From: Icerya purchasi | Lineage: Eukaryota > Arthropoda > Insecta > Hemiptera > Monophlebidae | Direction: 5' to 3' | DNA: 64,000 nt | Assembly: GCA_039619475.1 (NCBI GenBank) | Contig: CM077116.1 | Span: 29,016,183-29,080,182 of the forward strand | In this document: positions 13,871 to 25,989 of the stretch, one piece after another | Layout of the letters: every line of letters starts with the position of its first letter | Numbering within the stretch: the stretch's first letter is position 1 | Program-made: the position numbers and the translations under genes | The notes under the pieces: generated by a model | The model's database searches: none | What the model was told of the DNA's origin: nothing | The model's input: the letters and a program-made list of their open reading frames with translations, nothing else

Positions 13871-13879
13871 CAGCTATCT

Positions 13880-14555
13880 TTCAAATATGATCTTTTCCTT
13901 TCACACTTAATCCAAACGGACTACTTCTATTGGATCACGGGTCATGCCGGAATTGAGGCTAATGAATTAGTTGATTCATCCGTTCGGTTATCTTCCTCTT
14001 CCGGTAGGTTTTTTGCTGTTATCTCTTCTTCCAATATTACCCTTCTGTCTTCTGCTGCTCATTACAATCTATGGTTTGACTCTTACGTCTCCTCTTTGAT
14101 TCCTTTTTCTTATCTATTCAGCTTTCCCTTCCTCGTTTCCCCTGGTTTCCTTGACTTTCCTTCCATACGTCGCTCCAACATCCCTGCGATTTGCCGCCTA
14201 CGCTTTGAGCACAGTTTGCTTCCTTCCTCGCTTTTCCGTTACTCTCTCGTCTCATTTTTGTCCATTGAACCACTCCAATATCCAATTTGTGTCTAATCTC
14301 GATCACATAATGTTCGGGTGTTCGTCTCTTGTAACCGATCAAGCTGCTTTCTACTCCTCCCTTTCACAAATTGGTATTCCCACTCCATACAGTGCTTCGT
14401 TCATTCTCTCCCTTCCTTCTCCTTCTGTTGTTCAGGCTCTTAATTCCTTTTGGTCGGCTATCTCTGATCGTGTAAATATCTGAGTTTCTTGCGTCTCTTT
14501 TCCTTTGTTCTTGGGCCAATGTCCTTGTAGACGAACCCGAAAAAAAAAAAAAAAA
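13880..14555 (+). pseudogene. I-like retrotransposon 3' fragment: RNase H end and C-terminal tail
   Basis: The fragment begins within RNase H (YWITGHAGIEANELVD near 13928-13975 keeps the His and last Asp). It continues in one frame to about 14250, then in the +1 frame from FCPLNHSN to a stop at 14481-14483. The shift falls at a TTTTT run near 14250, so one base of slippage explains the break. The tail reads SLVTDQAAFYSSLSQIGIPT and ASFILSLPSPSVVQ, as in sister copies. The 3' UTR has the family hairpin at 14511-14540 and poly(A) to 14555. Confidence 0.83.
14511..14540 (+). promoter_or_regulatory. I-like family 3'-terminal hairpin
   Basis: TTGGG pairs with CCCGA through one T-G wobble, so the stem survives a base change in the 3' arm. 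The poly(A) follows at once. Confidence 0.6.
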
Positions 14556-14559
14556 TTTA

Positions 14560-16448
14560 CCTCGCTAATTTTACAATTTTTTTCCTTCGAATTTTCAACT
14601 TGTCGACGATTTTACAGAATGTATCGGATCATGTTTGAATCTGCGATTGTTGAAACGGGCCCATAGGTAATTATTTTTCAGCCTGCTAGTAATTTAAACT
14701 ATAAAAGTTCCCCTGGAAGTATTCAAGCCGTCGTATAAAACAAACGAGAAGCAATCTAGTAATGGTTATTTTAATTTTCTTTTTCAAAATAAGAAATGGT
14801 AGCGGTAGTGCTATAGTCAACCGGTTAGTGCGAGCGATGATCAAATTTTTTTTTTTGCGCTGTTTCTGGTTCAGGAAATATCATCGAGACCAGTTATCCT
14901 TGCCTTCCTCGATGTCCGTTCAACGTACTCTATATTTCTTCTTTATGTGTTCGAAGTATCGAGCAAAAACTTTTGCTACCTACATGAATTTCGATGTTTT
15001 CATATGGTATATTTAACTAGCCGTTTAGTTGGAAGAATTTGCGGATAATTCTGAAAAAAAGGTTCCGACCAAATATGGTCCAAGTAATTCTCCGGATTTT
15101 TACACAGGCGCGTATTAATTATTTCAACGGATTAACGCGTGAAAAGTTTCAGTCCGAACAGAAATAAGCGCTATGAAACTACAGGAATAGCCACGACAGA
15201 TGACGCTTGTATTTTTAACTGATCGTGTTTAAGTGTGTCTAGTATATTCACTAATTTGGTAGAATTAAGTGGTACGTTGATTTCGGTCTTTACGATCGTG
15301 ATATTTGTTACTTCGAAACAAAAAAAAGGCGGAAAAATTAAAAAGTATCGAGCCGCACAGCTTCAGGGTTATTATTATTCATTAGGCGAATTTAAGCGTT
15401 TTTCTATGCGTTCAGGCGCGAACATACACATTTCATGTAGTATTGAAAAACCCTCCAGCGTGTGTGTTAACATATTGTTGTTGTGATTTAAAAATTTTGA
15501 AAACTGACGCTGACAAAAACGTTAACAGTTCCACAATAACGTTAACAGTTCCACAAGAACGACAGTTATTTTTATTTATTGATACAATGTTCGCGCGCGA
15601 GTTACCTTCGGAAGAACTGCCTCGCGCCTGGTTGTTTACGAACAGGGATTTGTAATATTAATCAAATTATGTCTATCTGTGTTTTTCCGAAACTGGACAC
15701 GAAGGTTGCGCGTATGCAATAATAGGTAATTCTGAGAATTTTTTTATAGCCTGAAAGATTTGTTTAGAGGTTATTAAGCGAAGTTTGTAAATATAATCAT
15801 ACGTACACACTGCAACCGGTTCCAACAGTGTACGTAACAGTTTTCCATGTATGCGTGCATTATCTTTAAATTTAAATTGCAATAACCGCGACTATTTACG
15901 TCATAAAGGCGTCCGATCTTTACGCTATTGATAAAGTAATTGCGATCATCGTACGTTTTGTTTATCTCGCGGAGTTTAGAACACTTCTCTAAATCGCCGC
16001 CTAATGATTATCTCTCTATTCTTCGGTTTTAAAATTTCAAATTCCTTCTCTTTTTCCTTTTATTATTTCACGTACTATTTGAAATGCGTCGCTTCCAATC
16101 CGAAACGGTAATGACGAAAACAACAAACAAAGATTGAAGTCGAAACACGTTGGAAGTCTTGCTTCTTCGACGATTTTCTGTTGCGTATATATCATATCGA
16201 TGTGTTACGAACTTGCGTAACAGAACTCTGTACGGTGAATTTAAAATGCACTTTTTTTTAACCCTGCGTCAGTCGCAATACTTCTGCAACATCAGTCGTA
16301 ATATATCTCGCAGTAGCGCAACTGCATATTTTTTAAATTTTACGCATACTGCAAAATTTGTTTAAATTTCATTTCAACGCTGGAGTTACGATTTTCGAAT
16401 TAAAAAAAGTAACGCTAACAAAAATTTCATGCCAACTAGAGAAATACA

Positions 16449-16484
<36 letters not shown>

Positions 16485-17640
16485 AACATACTCATAAAAA
16501 CTGACTTGCATGAAAAAAAAACAAATACATATATCTCCTAAGCATATGGAAACAAGTCGTTTTCCATGCTCTACAGTAGCAAAGGATTTATGTATTTAAC
16601 CGGGAAAAAAATAAAATAAAAATAAATAAATAAATTGTGAAAATTTATTTATTAATTATAATTTATTAAATAAAATCAGTAAGAAATAGAAAAATTTACA
16701 TCGTAGATATTACGAAATGATGTAATAACAAACATACACACAGACCAATTAGTAACACGGTTCTTTTTTTTTTTCTTTTTTTTTTAAGCGCTTCAACGAC
16801 GAACATTTACAGCAGCGAAATTTAAATTTTTGGGACTTTCAATGCGCAGCAGCGGAATATTCCTGCCGGAACGAAACGCAATTAACTAATCTAACGCCAC
16901 GGTAGCTGGCTAGTAACAGCATTAAACTGATAAGAGAAAAATATAATATCACGAATGATCAGCTTGACCGTGAAATCACGACTACGGTAGAATTTTATTG
17001 TTGTCACGTGTGTATCTCATCTCAGATATTGCGATTAATGAAGGGTTAAACGAACTAAAATAATGGTGAAAAATTTCCTTCTCAATCATCACAATAGCCC
17101 TCTTAGTCATTCGTGCTGCTCAAACGAAATTTAGATTCAGTTTCTGCTCTATACTTTCTTGCTACATTTTTCATTCTAAAGAAAAGTTGCCTTTATTTAG
17201 TTTATTATTCGACATTGTCGCACAAATTTTTTTTTACTCTTCTCGCGCTACGTATAAAATATTATTACAGTACATCATCATAGGAAAACTTGGCTTCGTG
17301 GAGCACAAATAAACATAACATTTGTACATGAAATTATGAATTTCTTTTTCAACTAAACATCAAAGCAATAAGAACACATTTCTTTTTTTTAGGAGATTTA
17401 ATTATATATTCAAATTGTTCACACGTCTTTATGTGGGCGCTGACCAGCAATCGCAGACATGGATAAAAATACTTTTCTTTTTATGCTGGTTACATCGCGC
17501 ATTTAGTTTAAATAGATATAATATATTATAATCAGACGGCTAACAAGACACATGAGAGCTTTCCTTCCCTTTAAGTTTATATTTTTTCGTCTACACATTT
17601 ATTTCCCTTCGGACTGCTAATTGCACGGATTCTAGTACCG
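14560..17640. other. intergenic interval without genes
   Basis: No supported coding region; the open frames are short and show no family motif. A short perfect tandem lies near 15518-15556 (AACGTTAACAGTTCCACAA twice). A TA repeat lies at 16452-16481 and a T-rich run near 16766. Confidence 0.6.
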
Positions 17641-17649
17641 ATCCTTTTT

Positions 17650-17815
17650 TTTTGATTCCCTTGCTATCTCTTCATAGTAGTTCTGGCCGTCCCCTTCTTC
17701 CCCGAATAAGTTTCTCTTAGTGTCCTCAGTTTCCTTTTGTTCTACGTTCTTGCTTCTTGATGGGTAATCGTCCGTAGCTGACAAGCCCAATAAAAAAGTA
17801 AAAAAAAAACAAAAA
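17650..17815 (+). mobile_element. I-like family 3' UTR fragment
   Basis: The end of this stretch carries the family hairpin at 17761-17789, then CCCAATAAAAAAGTAAAA and an A-rich tail. About 50 bases around the hairpin are nearly identical to 61702-61745, so both belong to one subfamily. The pyrimidine-rich sequence before it is probably 3' UTR or decayed coding DNA. The 5' limit is uncertain. Confidence 0.7.
17761..17789 (+). promoter_or_regulatory. I-like family 3'-terminal hairpin
   Basis: TGGGT/GCCCA outer stem with GTC/GAC inside. It differs from the copy at 61708-61736 by a single base in the loop. Confidence 0.6.
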
Positions 17816-17974
17816 AATACGTTTAACTGTATAGCACATAGAGAGCTATTTAGAACATACACTGTTGTAAGACCGTTGTCATAGCTAATATAGCTGTAGC
17901 CAAGGAAGGGTCGGTTGATAGTATTCTACTGGTAGGACTTCATATAATGTGCATGGACCTTTAAGAATTAAATG

Positions 17975-18340
17975 TAGGATGGTTAGCGCACTCGGCTAGC
18001 TGCGAAAGGCAGCTATTTGGAGGGTCCTGGCCCCCATTTAAATGTAACTATATGATAGGGTTCGTGACTTATTCGGAGGTGATTCAAAATAGAAAAATCT
18101 TATTACGAGTAGTCCCGCTACAGACCACCAGGGCTTGGTAGTTGGTTTTATACTTCGAAGGATTATGTTTGTAGATCTCTATTGCTGCTCCCATTTTCCT
18201 ACAGATTGCTACAAAAGCAAGTGAGCTAGTGTAGGGGGAAGCGGGGGGTTACATGTCACAGGGAAGAAGACTACAAACTGAGCTGCCCAGTTAACTCGCC
18301 CGTTCCTAGTAACCCTTACGTGAACCGCAAATTATAGAAA
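17975..18340 (+). mobile_element. tRNA-like head of a SINE candidate
   Basis: GGATGGTTAGCGCAC at 17978-17992 resembles an A box. A perfect 6-bp hairpin (AGCTGC, GAAAG, GCAGCT) at 17998-18014 sits where the anticodon arm would be. GGGTCCTGGCCCC at 18021-18034 is a decayed B box. The rest to about 18340 is an unrecognised, less AT-rich body. The acceptor stem is not clear, so it is not a functional tRNA. Confidence 0.4.
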
Positions 18341-19139
18341 GAAAATTTCAGAGTCTACATTTCAGAGTTCACAGTTTGTATTGGAATTTGTTTTTTAAAA
18401 TGATTTGGAGGGAGCTTGGAGAGTCGGTGAAAGATTTTTGAGGCTAGGGGTGCTGTTGCTATAATGTTGAATGCAATACACTATTGCGTATACTGAGCAT
18501 CTAGTGCTGTATGAAAATTGTACAACCAATCTGACTTTACTGCGCCTAAAAATTTGTAGAAGCATGGTGCCAGTTACTATTAATCAGTTTTACTTTCGCT
18601 CCCCGTCTGAATAGAGACTAACTTATATTAATTCGCTTGGGTCACATAGTATATGCGTCTGTATGTGCCATGGATGTATACATGTTATATGTGTGCGTAT
18701 GTGTATGCGTATATATGAACGTGCGTGTAACTTCATTGCAATTAGTACTTACTGAGAAGATGCTGTATGTACATAAGGAATAAATTTATTTTTGTATTCA
18801 TCATTTGTTAAAATCATACTAATTCGTTATATGGCATATGTTTATTCTTATGTGTTACATTGTGAGTGTATGCATATGTGCGTTATTATATGTAATTAGT
18901 GTGTGTGTGTATATTTGTATATTAAAGTGTGTTTTGCTTAGGGTTTGTATGTTGTTATGTATTTATTATATATACATGTATATAGATGTAATGTATACAC
19001 TGTAATTGGCTTCATGCTGTTATATGTATGTATATACCCCTATTAAATAAATAAATAAAAACATGATCCGTGTAGCTTGCGGTAACATCTTTCGCAATTC
19101 GTGCTGTATTCAAGGGATATCGCGCTTGCTGGTGACACG

Positions 19140-19194
<55 letters not shown>

Positions 19195-19639
19195 GGTTGG
19201 AAGATTCCATTGAGGAGTAGTGACAGAACAGTGTGGGAAGGTTCTTGGGATTGAATGAATTTGGAAATGGTTTAAAACAGAAAATAGTTCAGGCACTTCA
19301 TCTGTTTTAAATCTGTCAATGGTCGATATGTGGTACCTACCGGGTGTGAGTTAGTGCTATTGAAGAAGGTGCGTCAGAACCATGTACTTTATCATGCATT
19401 CATCAGCTTTCAATGTAACACCGTCATCAAAGTTCTTACATAATTATTCTTCGATGTCTTGAATTTTGTATATCACCGTTTGGTAGAATACACTTTATCG
19501 ATTCAATTTTATCTTTCACGCTTTTTTTTTTTTTATTTTTTATTTTTTAATATTCAATGTGTTACATTTCAGTATAACGGTATGAATAGAGTGGTATGTT
19601 GATAGCGATATTAACCGAGTACTCCATTGTTCATTACTC

Positions 19640-19673
<34 letters not shown>

Positions 19674-20840
19674 GTGCGGGAATGTGTTACTAGTTAAATT
19701 CCTGATTTTGCCATTTAGTTGAAATAAGTAAGACACTATGTAAATAAAAATATGTAGTACCTGGAAAAAAGAACAATTCACTTGGCAAAATGTGGTGAGT
19801 CAGATGGCCTATATACTAAATTTAAAAATAATAAAGAATGTCGTCCGAATTATTTGTATGAAACGGGTAATGTACCTGTTACGAAACATAATCATAATTT
19901 ACCATAGTTTACCGCTGAATATTTTTGACATACTTACCTACTGTAGTACACATCTACGTTAGGACCAGATTTGTGAAAGTAATTTATTTATTTTCTCGGT
20001 GGAGGTAAATTACCGAAACCATCGAAATATTCGACATCTTATCCATATTTCCCCATACGCTATTCAATAAATCCCCGCGCCGTTCGGCGAGTTTATAGTA
20101 ACAATCGCGCTTTCGTTAGTCTTGGGGCTGCTGGGCAACCCATCGTGATCATTAATTCATCTAATATTTGGGATTCTTAATTTTTTTTTGTTAAAATACT
20201 AAAATTACTTAGAGCTCTATTGCGCAGTATAGAATTAATGTCGAAAAAACTGTTTTTACTTGTACTGCTAGTATATGGAGTTAAATACAATCTTAATTTG
20301 CTTCGGAATTGTCATTCCCAGTTTTGTCGGTCGGAATAATTTTACCGTTGACATTATCCATCACTAGTTTAAATATCCCGCCGAAGTTTGGCGTGATTGA
20401 AGGTGGATAAGGAAAATATGTCCGAAGAAGGGAAATAGTTGAGAAATGAATCAAGGCGGACAGTAGAGCGAGCTAAATAAAAAATAAATAAAAGCAGAGC
20501 GAGATAACCGCTGTAATACCCATAAAGCAACAAAAATTAACTGCAACGTTGGAAACGATTTAGTTCAAAGTATATATACTTTTTTTTTTTTTTTGAACTT
20601 CATTCTCTAATAAATGGCAAGGATAGCGTTTGTAGATTAATTTATTTAATGTAGCGCGTCCCAGTGTCTGCTACTGCTTATATCATGGTTGGACTATTAT
20701 CCGAATGGATACACATGCACTGCATGCACACGAACGAGTGTACAGCTGTCCACACGCATCCATTTAAAAAATCGGTTTACCCACGTGGATCGTGAGTTCG
20801 CGCATACTTAGCGATAAATTGCAAATGTTATTAATTGGTT
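18340..20840. other. intergenic interval with alternating TG/TA tracts
   Basis: No genes seen. From 18640 to 19030 the DNA is rich in alternating TG, TA and GTAT steps, ending in ATAAATAAATAAAAA near 19040, like a short-repeat tail. TA repeat at 19142-19190 and ATA repeat at 19640-19673. Confidence 0.55.
19142..19190. repeat. (TA)n microsatellite
   Basis: A pure TA repeat of about 24 units. Confidence 0.95.
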
Positions 20841-20844
20841 ATAT

Positions 20845-21940
20845 TACGCTATTTTAAGCGTACGAATCTGAACCGGTTTATTATTAGGTTCTGAGCCAAA
20901 TGGTTTATGTGTTTTTCTAGTCGTTGCATGTCTTTGTGGTTGCAGATTACTTCTTTGATCGATGGTTTATTGTATATCTTTTCATATGTTGCGCACGAAC
21001 CATGGCGCACCGACCATTGAACGTAAGACTTTATCTTGAGCTGTCTGTATGATAGCGGTGTATTTGAATTGCTTGTCGAAGCCCAAAGTTCTATTCCGTA
21101 AGGCCATATAGGTCTTAGGATTGACTTGTACAACAAAACTTTACTCTCCATTGAAAGCCTGGACGCCCTTCCGATTAATCAATGCATGTTACTAAATTTT
21201 ACGTTAAGTTATTTCTTTTTGGCATTTATATGATTTCTCCAGGTCAGTTTATCATCCAAATATAAATCAAAGTATTTCACGCTACTCGTAAAGGGAGTTG
21301 TTATCCCATTGAGCGATATTGCTGAATAGTTCGTATTACTTTTTCTCACCGTAAACACAATATGCGAACATTTAATTTCATTTACTTCAATTTTACAGTA
21401 CTTAAATCATTCTTCCAGTTCCGTTTAAGTAGTTCTGCGATCGGGCTGATGCTGACACGATATCATAGTGGGCAGATAGTATTACCGTATCATTAGTAAA
21501 CATAGCTGTAGTTTTACTGATATTTAGTGGAAAATCCGAAGAATGTATTTGATAAAGTACCGGCTCGAGTACACTATCCTGGGCTACTCCAGATCTAATA
21601 GGATAGATGTTAGAAACTGCCTCGTTGACACTAACCCGAAAGTATCTTTCCGCGAGATGAGATTTTATTAATAAATAATAATGAACTGGTAGTTTGCATT
21701 TTATTTTAGAAAGTAGGCCGTTGTGCCACAATTTATCGAAGGTTTTTTCAATGTCCAGAAATACCGCAGAACAAAACTTGTTTTCTTCAAAATTTCGGTG
21801 GATAACATCAACGACCCTGTGAATTTGCTCTATAGTGCTATGCTGATCTCTAAATCCAAATTGATAATCCGGTATTATATTGTATGCAACCGGTACAGGT
21901 TTCAGTCTTTTTTCTTTTTCTTCTTTTTGGCCTGTCAACC
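20845..21940 (-). pseudogene. Jockey-like reverse transcriptase pseudogene
   Basis: Minus-strand RT: YQFGFRDQHSTIEQIHRVVD, then VFLDIEKTFDKLWHNGLL, typical of Jockey-clade LINEs. The active-site boxes are destroyed. The expected VPQGSVLGP reads VAQDSVLEP, and FADDT reads FTNDT with one catalytic aspartate changed to asparagine. The thumb follows with stops between 21400 and 21160 (FTSSVKYFDLYLDDKLTWRN is recognisable). The C-terminal part is open at 20849-21151 (LLYKSILRPIWPYGIELW). An I-like 3' tail abuts its upstream side at about 21905-21940. Inactive. Confidence 0.85.
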
Positions 21941-22090
21941 GGTGAACTTTACCCAGAAATAATTAGAATAGGAAGGAATCAATTATATCTTCATACGATA
22001 TCAAATGTTGTCAGGAGAAAGGAACAAATAATGGGAACAACCTGTGGAGAGGGAAAAGATAGGACATAAGAGGCACAATATGGAGTAGGA
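21905..22090 (-). pseudogene. I-like retrotransposon 3' tail
   Basis: The minus strand encodes LGLPTPYCASYVLSFPSPQV and then FLLTTFDIV before a stop, the last ~36 residues of the I-like ORF2. The 3' UTR carries CTGGGTAAAG, GGTTGACAGGCCAA and an A/G-rich tail at 21905-21926. It lies end to end with the Jockey pseudogene in the same orientation. Truncated at about 22090. Confidence 0.75.
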
Positions 22091-23091
22091 AGACCAAGTC
22101 AAAAAAAATTGATTGCTGATTTTTTATCAAATACCAGTATTTGTAATACATAGAGGAAGAGATATACTAGCGAAACAAACAGCCGTATCAAAATCATTAC
22201 AGCATGGCTTAGCGAAGTCATTATCAAACAGATTGCGTGTAAGTTTTGGATTTAAATGAATAGACTGATTTGATCGATATGACACAATACGTTCATTTAA
22301 TCAGAGGAATACACACTTATTTTAATCGCAATAAACGTGTTTCTAAATACGTATGGACTACTCTTATAAAGAAAAAAAAGACACCCAATAATTTCCAAGG
22401 CTCTAGAAAAAATTTTATCCGAGAGAGCTGTTAAAGCTGCTAATCATTTACAAATCGATCGCGGTACCAAATTTTATAATCCGTAAATCAAGCTGTTTTA
22501 AGTGGATATAATATTAATCACTACAGTACTTATTCACCGCTTAAAGTTAGTATCACTGAACATTTTAATCGCATTTTGAAGAATTGGCTTTAAAAAGAAT
22601 TTACCGCCGCTCGAAATGAACGATCGTTACACGTCTTACCCGAGCTGACACGAAAATACAATACAAAAATACGTCGTACAATAAAATTTGCACCTGCTAA
22701 TGTAAAAACGTTGAAAGTCAGATTATTGAGAATATTGCGAGCGAGTGCAGTAAAGCTACCGATCGCTTTTCTACCCCCCTCCCATAAGCGGGCGAAATTA
22801 TTTAAAACCCGACGACGTAGTTCTTATTAGCAAAGTTAACCCTCAACTGGTCCGGCGTCGTCTGACAGACGACTGTATATAAATAATTATTTCTCATTGC
22901 TTAATGAAACAATTCACACACTTCTCCTGTTACCTAATCCTTCCTCTATTAGTCCGTGATAGACGGCCATATTTGTGATGAGTTTGTGATATTTTCTTAG
23001 AAGTTATGATGGAAATTATTTCAGTCGTAGTCTTTCAGACGACGCCGGACTGTTGGTGTAATGGTTTTGTGTGTGGAAATTTTTGTGAAAT

Positions 23092-23446
23092 ATGGCCGAA
23101 CCATCGAAACGTGTGCATTTAGGCGATTTAAATTATGAAGAAACTATTTTAAAATGGTTCGATGAATGTGACAGTGATATAGATAGTGTGCCAGAAGGCT
23201 ATAACATTGAATCAGAACACAATACTAATTCAGAGTTATCTGACTCAGATGGCAATGAAGAAATTGTTGAAGACGAAGTAAGTGATAGTGATAAACGTTA
23301 TATATATATATATATATGGTAAAAATCGGTACAGGTGGTGTACGTCAGAAGTTCGCCCATCGTCTAGAACACAAAAGCACAGTATTGTAATAAAAGTTCC
23401 TCGCACTAAAAGCAAGAGCAAGACCGCTATGCAAAAATTGTTCTTC
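23092..23446 (+). pseudogene. piggyBac transposase N-terminal fragment
   Basis: ATG at 23092 begins an acidic leader (WFDECDSDIDSVPEG, then ELSDSDGNEEIVEDEVSDSD), as in piggyBac transposases. At 23299-23318 a TA repeat breaks the frame. After it, a different frame encodes NRYRWCTSEVRPSSRTQKHS, resembling the conserved K-x-KW-S segment and basic region that follow the acidic leader. The catalytic DDD core and C-terminal Cys-rich domain are absent, and only ~370 bp remains after the LINE insertion. Internal deletion therefore preceded or accompanied decay. Confidence 0.75.
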
Positions 23447-23455
23447 AAGGTAACT
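23447..23455. repeat. target-site duplication of the R1-like insertion, left copy
   Basis: AAGGTAACT here and at 25319-25327 brackets the LINE inside the piggyBac. Confidence 0.85.
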
Positions 23456-23459
23456 TTTT

Positions 23460-25183
23460 AACAGCGAACTATTTATTTCCAATGCGGAAATTAAGGATAT
23501 TCTTCGCCGGACTAAAAATAAAGCTCCTGGCTTAGACCAGCTGACGAATAAATGTTTGAAGATCTTGAATTTCCACTATCCTAATTTACTTCAGAGCTTA
23601 TTCATCGCTCTGTTGAGGTTCGGAGTCTTCCCGGAAGCCTGGCGAGCAGGAAGGACAGTTTTTGTGCTAAAACCCGGACGTAGTCCTAGTCTTCCATCTT
23701 CGTACAGACCGATTGTCTTGTTAAGCGCTTTAGCCAAGGTGTTTGAATATGTTTTGTTGAATCGTATACTGTCGGTTTTACCTCACGATGATCGGCAATT
23801 TGGATTTACTAAGTCCCGTTCCACGGCAACGCTTTTTGGCGAATTATCTAAGCAGATTGAGCGTGCGTTAAGTAAAAAGACTGCAATCGGCCTGCTGACG
23901 TTAGATATTAAAGGCGCCTTTGATAACTGTTCGTGGCCAGTCTTATTCCACGAAATTAGAGCACTCAGGCTCGATTATAGAATAATCTCAATTTTAAGAC
24001 AATACTTAGATTCCAGAACTATTAAATTTATTTACGAACATCAAACATATTTTCGAAATGTTACTCGCGGATGCCCGCAAGGATCGATTTTGGGCCCGAT
24101 TTTTTGGAATTTGTATATTTCAGACTTATCGTTGATGGAGTTCCCGTCGGCAGTAACCAGATATTTCTATGCAGATGATCTAGCATTCGCGGTCACTTCT
24201 AACCATCGTCCCTCCATTTGTAAATACTTCAAGATTACAATCAACAATATTTTAACCTATATGGAAAAACATCTTCTACAGTTGGACACGAAAACAAGAC
24301 TAATTTATTAATCATGCACAGGAAACGAAAAAGGGACTACTACAATTCGCTACATCTTTCTATACCGAACTTTAATATTAATATCGTCGAATCACTGAAA
24401 TATCTTGGTATTACATTAGACTGTCGCTACAGTTTTAATCAACATTTCAAAAATTTGTCCAGTAAAGCTACAACGGTTCTAAATGAATTGCACTCCGTGT
24501 CTGGACGCACGTATGGGATGAGCACTAAACACCGTTTAATAATTCGTTAATATGCTAGTTGTTCCATTATTCACGTACTGCGTATTTATGTTTGAAGAGG
24601 CTTTAAAGCGTAAAAGCATTCAGGAAGTACTAGTTAAATTCCAAAGGAAATTTCTTTTGTTTATTCTCCGCGCGCATAGAACTACTTCCGGTGATGCGTT
24701 GCGAACAATAGCAGGACAATTGCCACTGCATTCCGTATTGCAGCATAAAATTTTGTATTTCAAAGGGTTAAATAATCTCAATTTGGAGTTGGATCTAAAC
24801 AATGGATTTATTGAGAAATGCAAAATAGCTGGAACAATAGCTCAACTGGAAGATTAACATTTAGTTTCGTCCCCGAGGTTAAAACCAATCCAATCAAAAT
24901 TAATAATATTAATACGTATGCGACGCAATTTCTTACTGGACATGGTAGATTTCAAAGTTATCTGCACCGTTTCCATCTAGCAGACACCAATTTGTGTTCC
25001 TGTGGAGATGCTCCTGAAACTGTCACCCATATCGTTAATGAGTGCGCCAAATGGAAATTCTTGTTTAAAGACGTAAATTGTTTTCCATTAAACAACGATA
25101 ATTTATCAAAATTCCTGCACGCGGCGAATTTTATCATGGCTTCCAAATATTCGGATGTTGAAGATTTTTCATTTAATGTATAA
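23460..25183 (+). pseudogene. R1-like ORF2: reverse transcriptase and C-terminal knuckle
   Basis: The first frame is open to 24311 and covers the RT: KNKAPGLDQLTNKCLK, YRPIVLLSALAKVFEY, TLDIKGAFDN, GCPQGSILGPIFWNL near 24066, and the catalytic YADDLAF near 24169. Three frame changes follow, near 24305, 24548 and 24820, after which the thumb and C-terminal parts continue in other frames. The last part (24818-25183) has LTGHGRFQSYLHRF and CSCGDAPETVTHIVNEC, a C-x-C-x8-H-x4-C knuckle typical of R1-like LINEs. The RT core is intact but the whole ORF is dead. The endonuclease and ORF1 were lost by 5' truncation. Confidence 0.85.
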
Positions 25184-25247
25184 TTTTATTTTAATTTTTA
25201 TATTGGTTAATTTTTGTCTCTTTCATTTTCTTTTTATTGTTTCCAAT

Positions 25248-25281
25248 CCATGAGGTGTTCATTCAACTGAGATACTCATGG
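25248..25281 (+). promoter_or_regulatory. 3' UTR hairpin of the R1-like element
   Basis: CCATGAG and CTCATGG form a perfect 7-bp stem about 15 bases before the A-rich tail. By position it is a candidate RNA recognition element. Confidence 0.5.
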
Positions 25282-25989
25282 CTATGTTTCAATTATAAAA
25301 AAAAAAAAATAAAAAAAAAAGGTAACTAATTTTGATTTATGCTGGAATCCAGAATAATTGTTACATTTTTGTTTTTCTTGTTTTTTTTTTTATTTGTATA
25401 ATGGCTTATAAACTTCACAGTATAAAATAATATATTTTACTTGTTTTCTCTTGGTTTCTTTAAAGCTTAGTTTGCAAATAAGTTTTTGTTTTCTATTTAT
25501 CGGCATCATATTTTATTTACTATGATATTTTGCTAATTTTTGTTTCAATTACTTTAATTTCAATGCTTATAATATGTATATCAAATAAAATATTTAGTTT
25601 ATTTGTATGTTTGGCTTTCTTTTTGGCCTCCCAAAATGAGTAGTCTAACAGAATATGCCGGACTGTTTATGTTACAAATATAGCACCGGACCAGTTAAGG
25701 GTTAAAACCTATTTAGAAAACCGATATAGGCCGCTACTTTTCTTACGACGAATACATTAAAAGATAGAACTGGTAAACAGCTCTAAACTGATACTTTTTT
25801 ACTCAGAAGAATTACCGAAAACGTCTTGTCCCGAAGGTATACTTGGTTGAGCGATTTATTTGCAGTCAACACAGAAAGTCATTAGTCAAGTAGCCGGCAT
25901 TACCGAGTTCCGAAAATTATTGCGACGATAATCGAGCTTGGGTAAATACGACGGCTGTTCAGTAAAGACTGTCACTTGCTTCGAAAAAG

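Larger units (their letters stand above)
23456..25318 (+). mobile_element. R1-like LINE, 5'-truncated, inserted in the piggyBac
   Basis: Bounded by a 9-bp AAGGTAACT duplication, the element starts inside the reverse transcriptase and runs to an A-rich tail at 25297-25318. A hairpin lies in the 3' UTR at 25248-25281. The GCPQGSILGPIFWNL box and the Cys/His knuckle following LTGHGRF point to the R1/LOA group. Orientation is the same as the piggyBac transposase. Confidence 0.87.
22836..25705. mobile_element. piggyBac element with deleted transposase, TTAA duplications included
   Basis: TTAA at 22836-22839 and 25702-25705 flank the element. The left end reads CCCTCAACTGGTCCGG; the right end, reverse-complemented, reads CCCTTAACTGGTCCGG, a 16-bp terminal repeat with one difference. 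Inside the left end lies a perfect subterminal palindrome (GTCGTCTG A CAGACGAC, 22857-22873). The segment 22850-22865 recurs inverted at 23035-23050. Without the LINE inserted at 23456-25318 the element is about 1.0 kb. Only the transposase N-terminus remains, so it was non-autonomous. Confidence 0.9.
22259..25850 (+). pseudogene. Maverick/Polinton-type integrase relic, split by nested insertions
   Basis: Two blocks of a DDE integrase-like gene flank the piggyBac at 22840-25701. The left block has a DLIDM start near 22267 with the first acidic residue, a SKYVW segment near 22340, a DRGT-x-FYN box with its Asp at 22457, an NHYSTYSPLK segment, and an EHFNR box with its Glu at 22558. These are typical of retroviral-type integrases of Maverick/Polinton elements. 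The right block, 25706-25850, supplies the remainder of a C-terminal module ending in an FYSEEL segment. Several stops and at least one frameshift make it inactive. No capsid, polymerase B or protease genes were recognised nearby. The upstream limit is unclear. Confidence 0.65.

Noticed and set aside
17975..18040. Functional tRNA gene
   Set aside because: No acceptor stem, a decayed B box and a 5-base anticodon loop.
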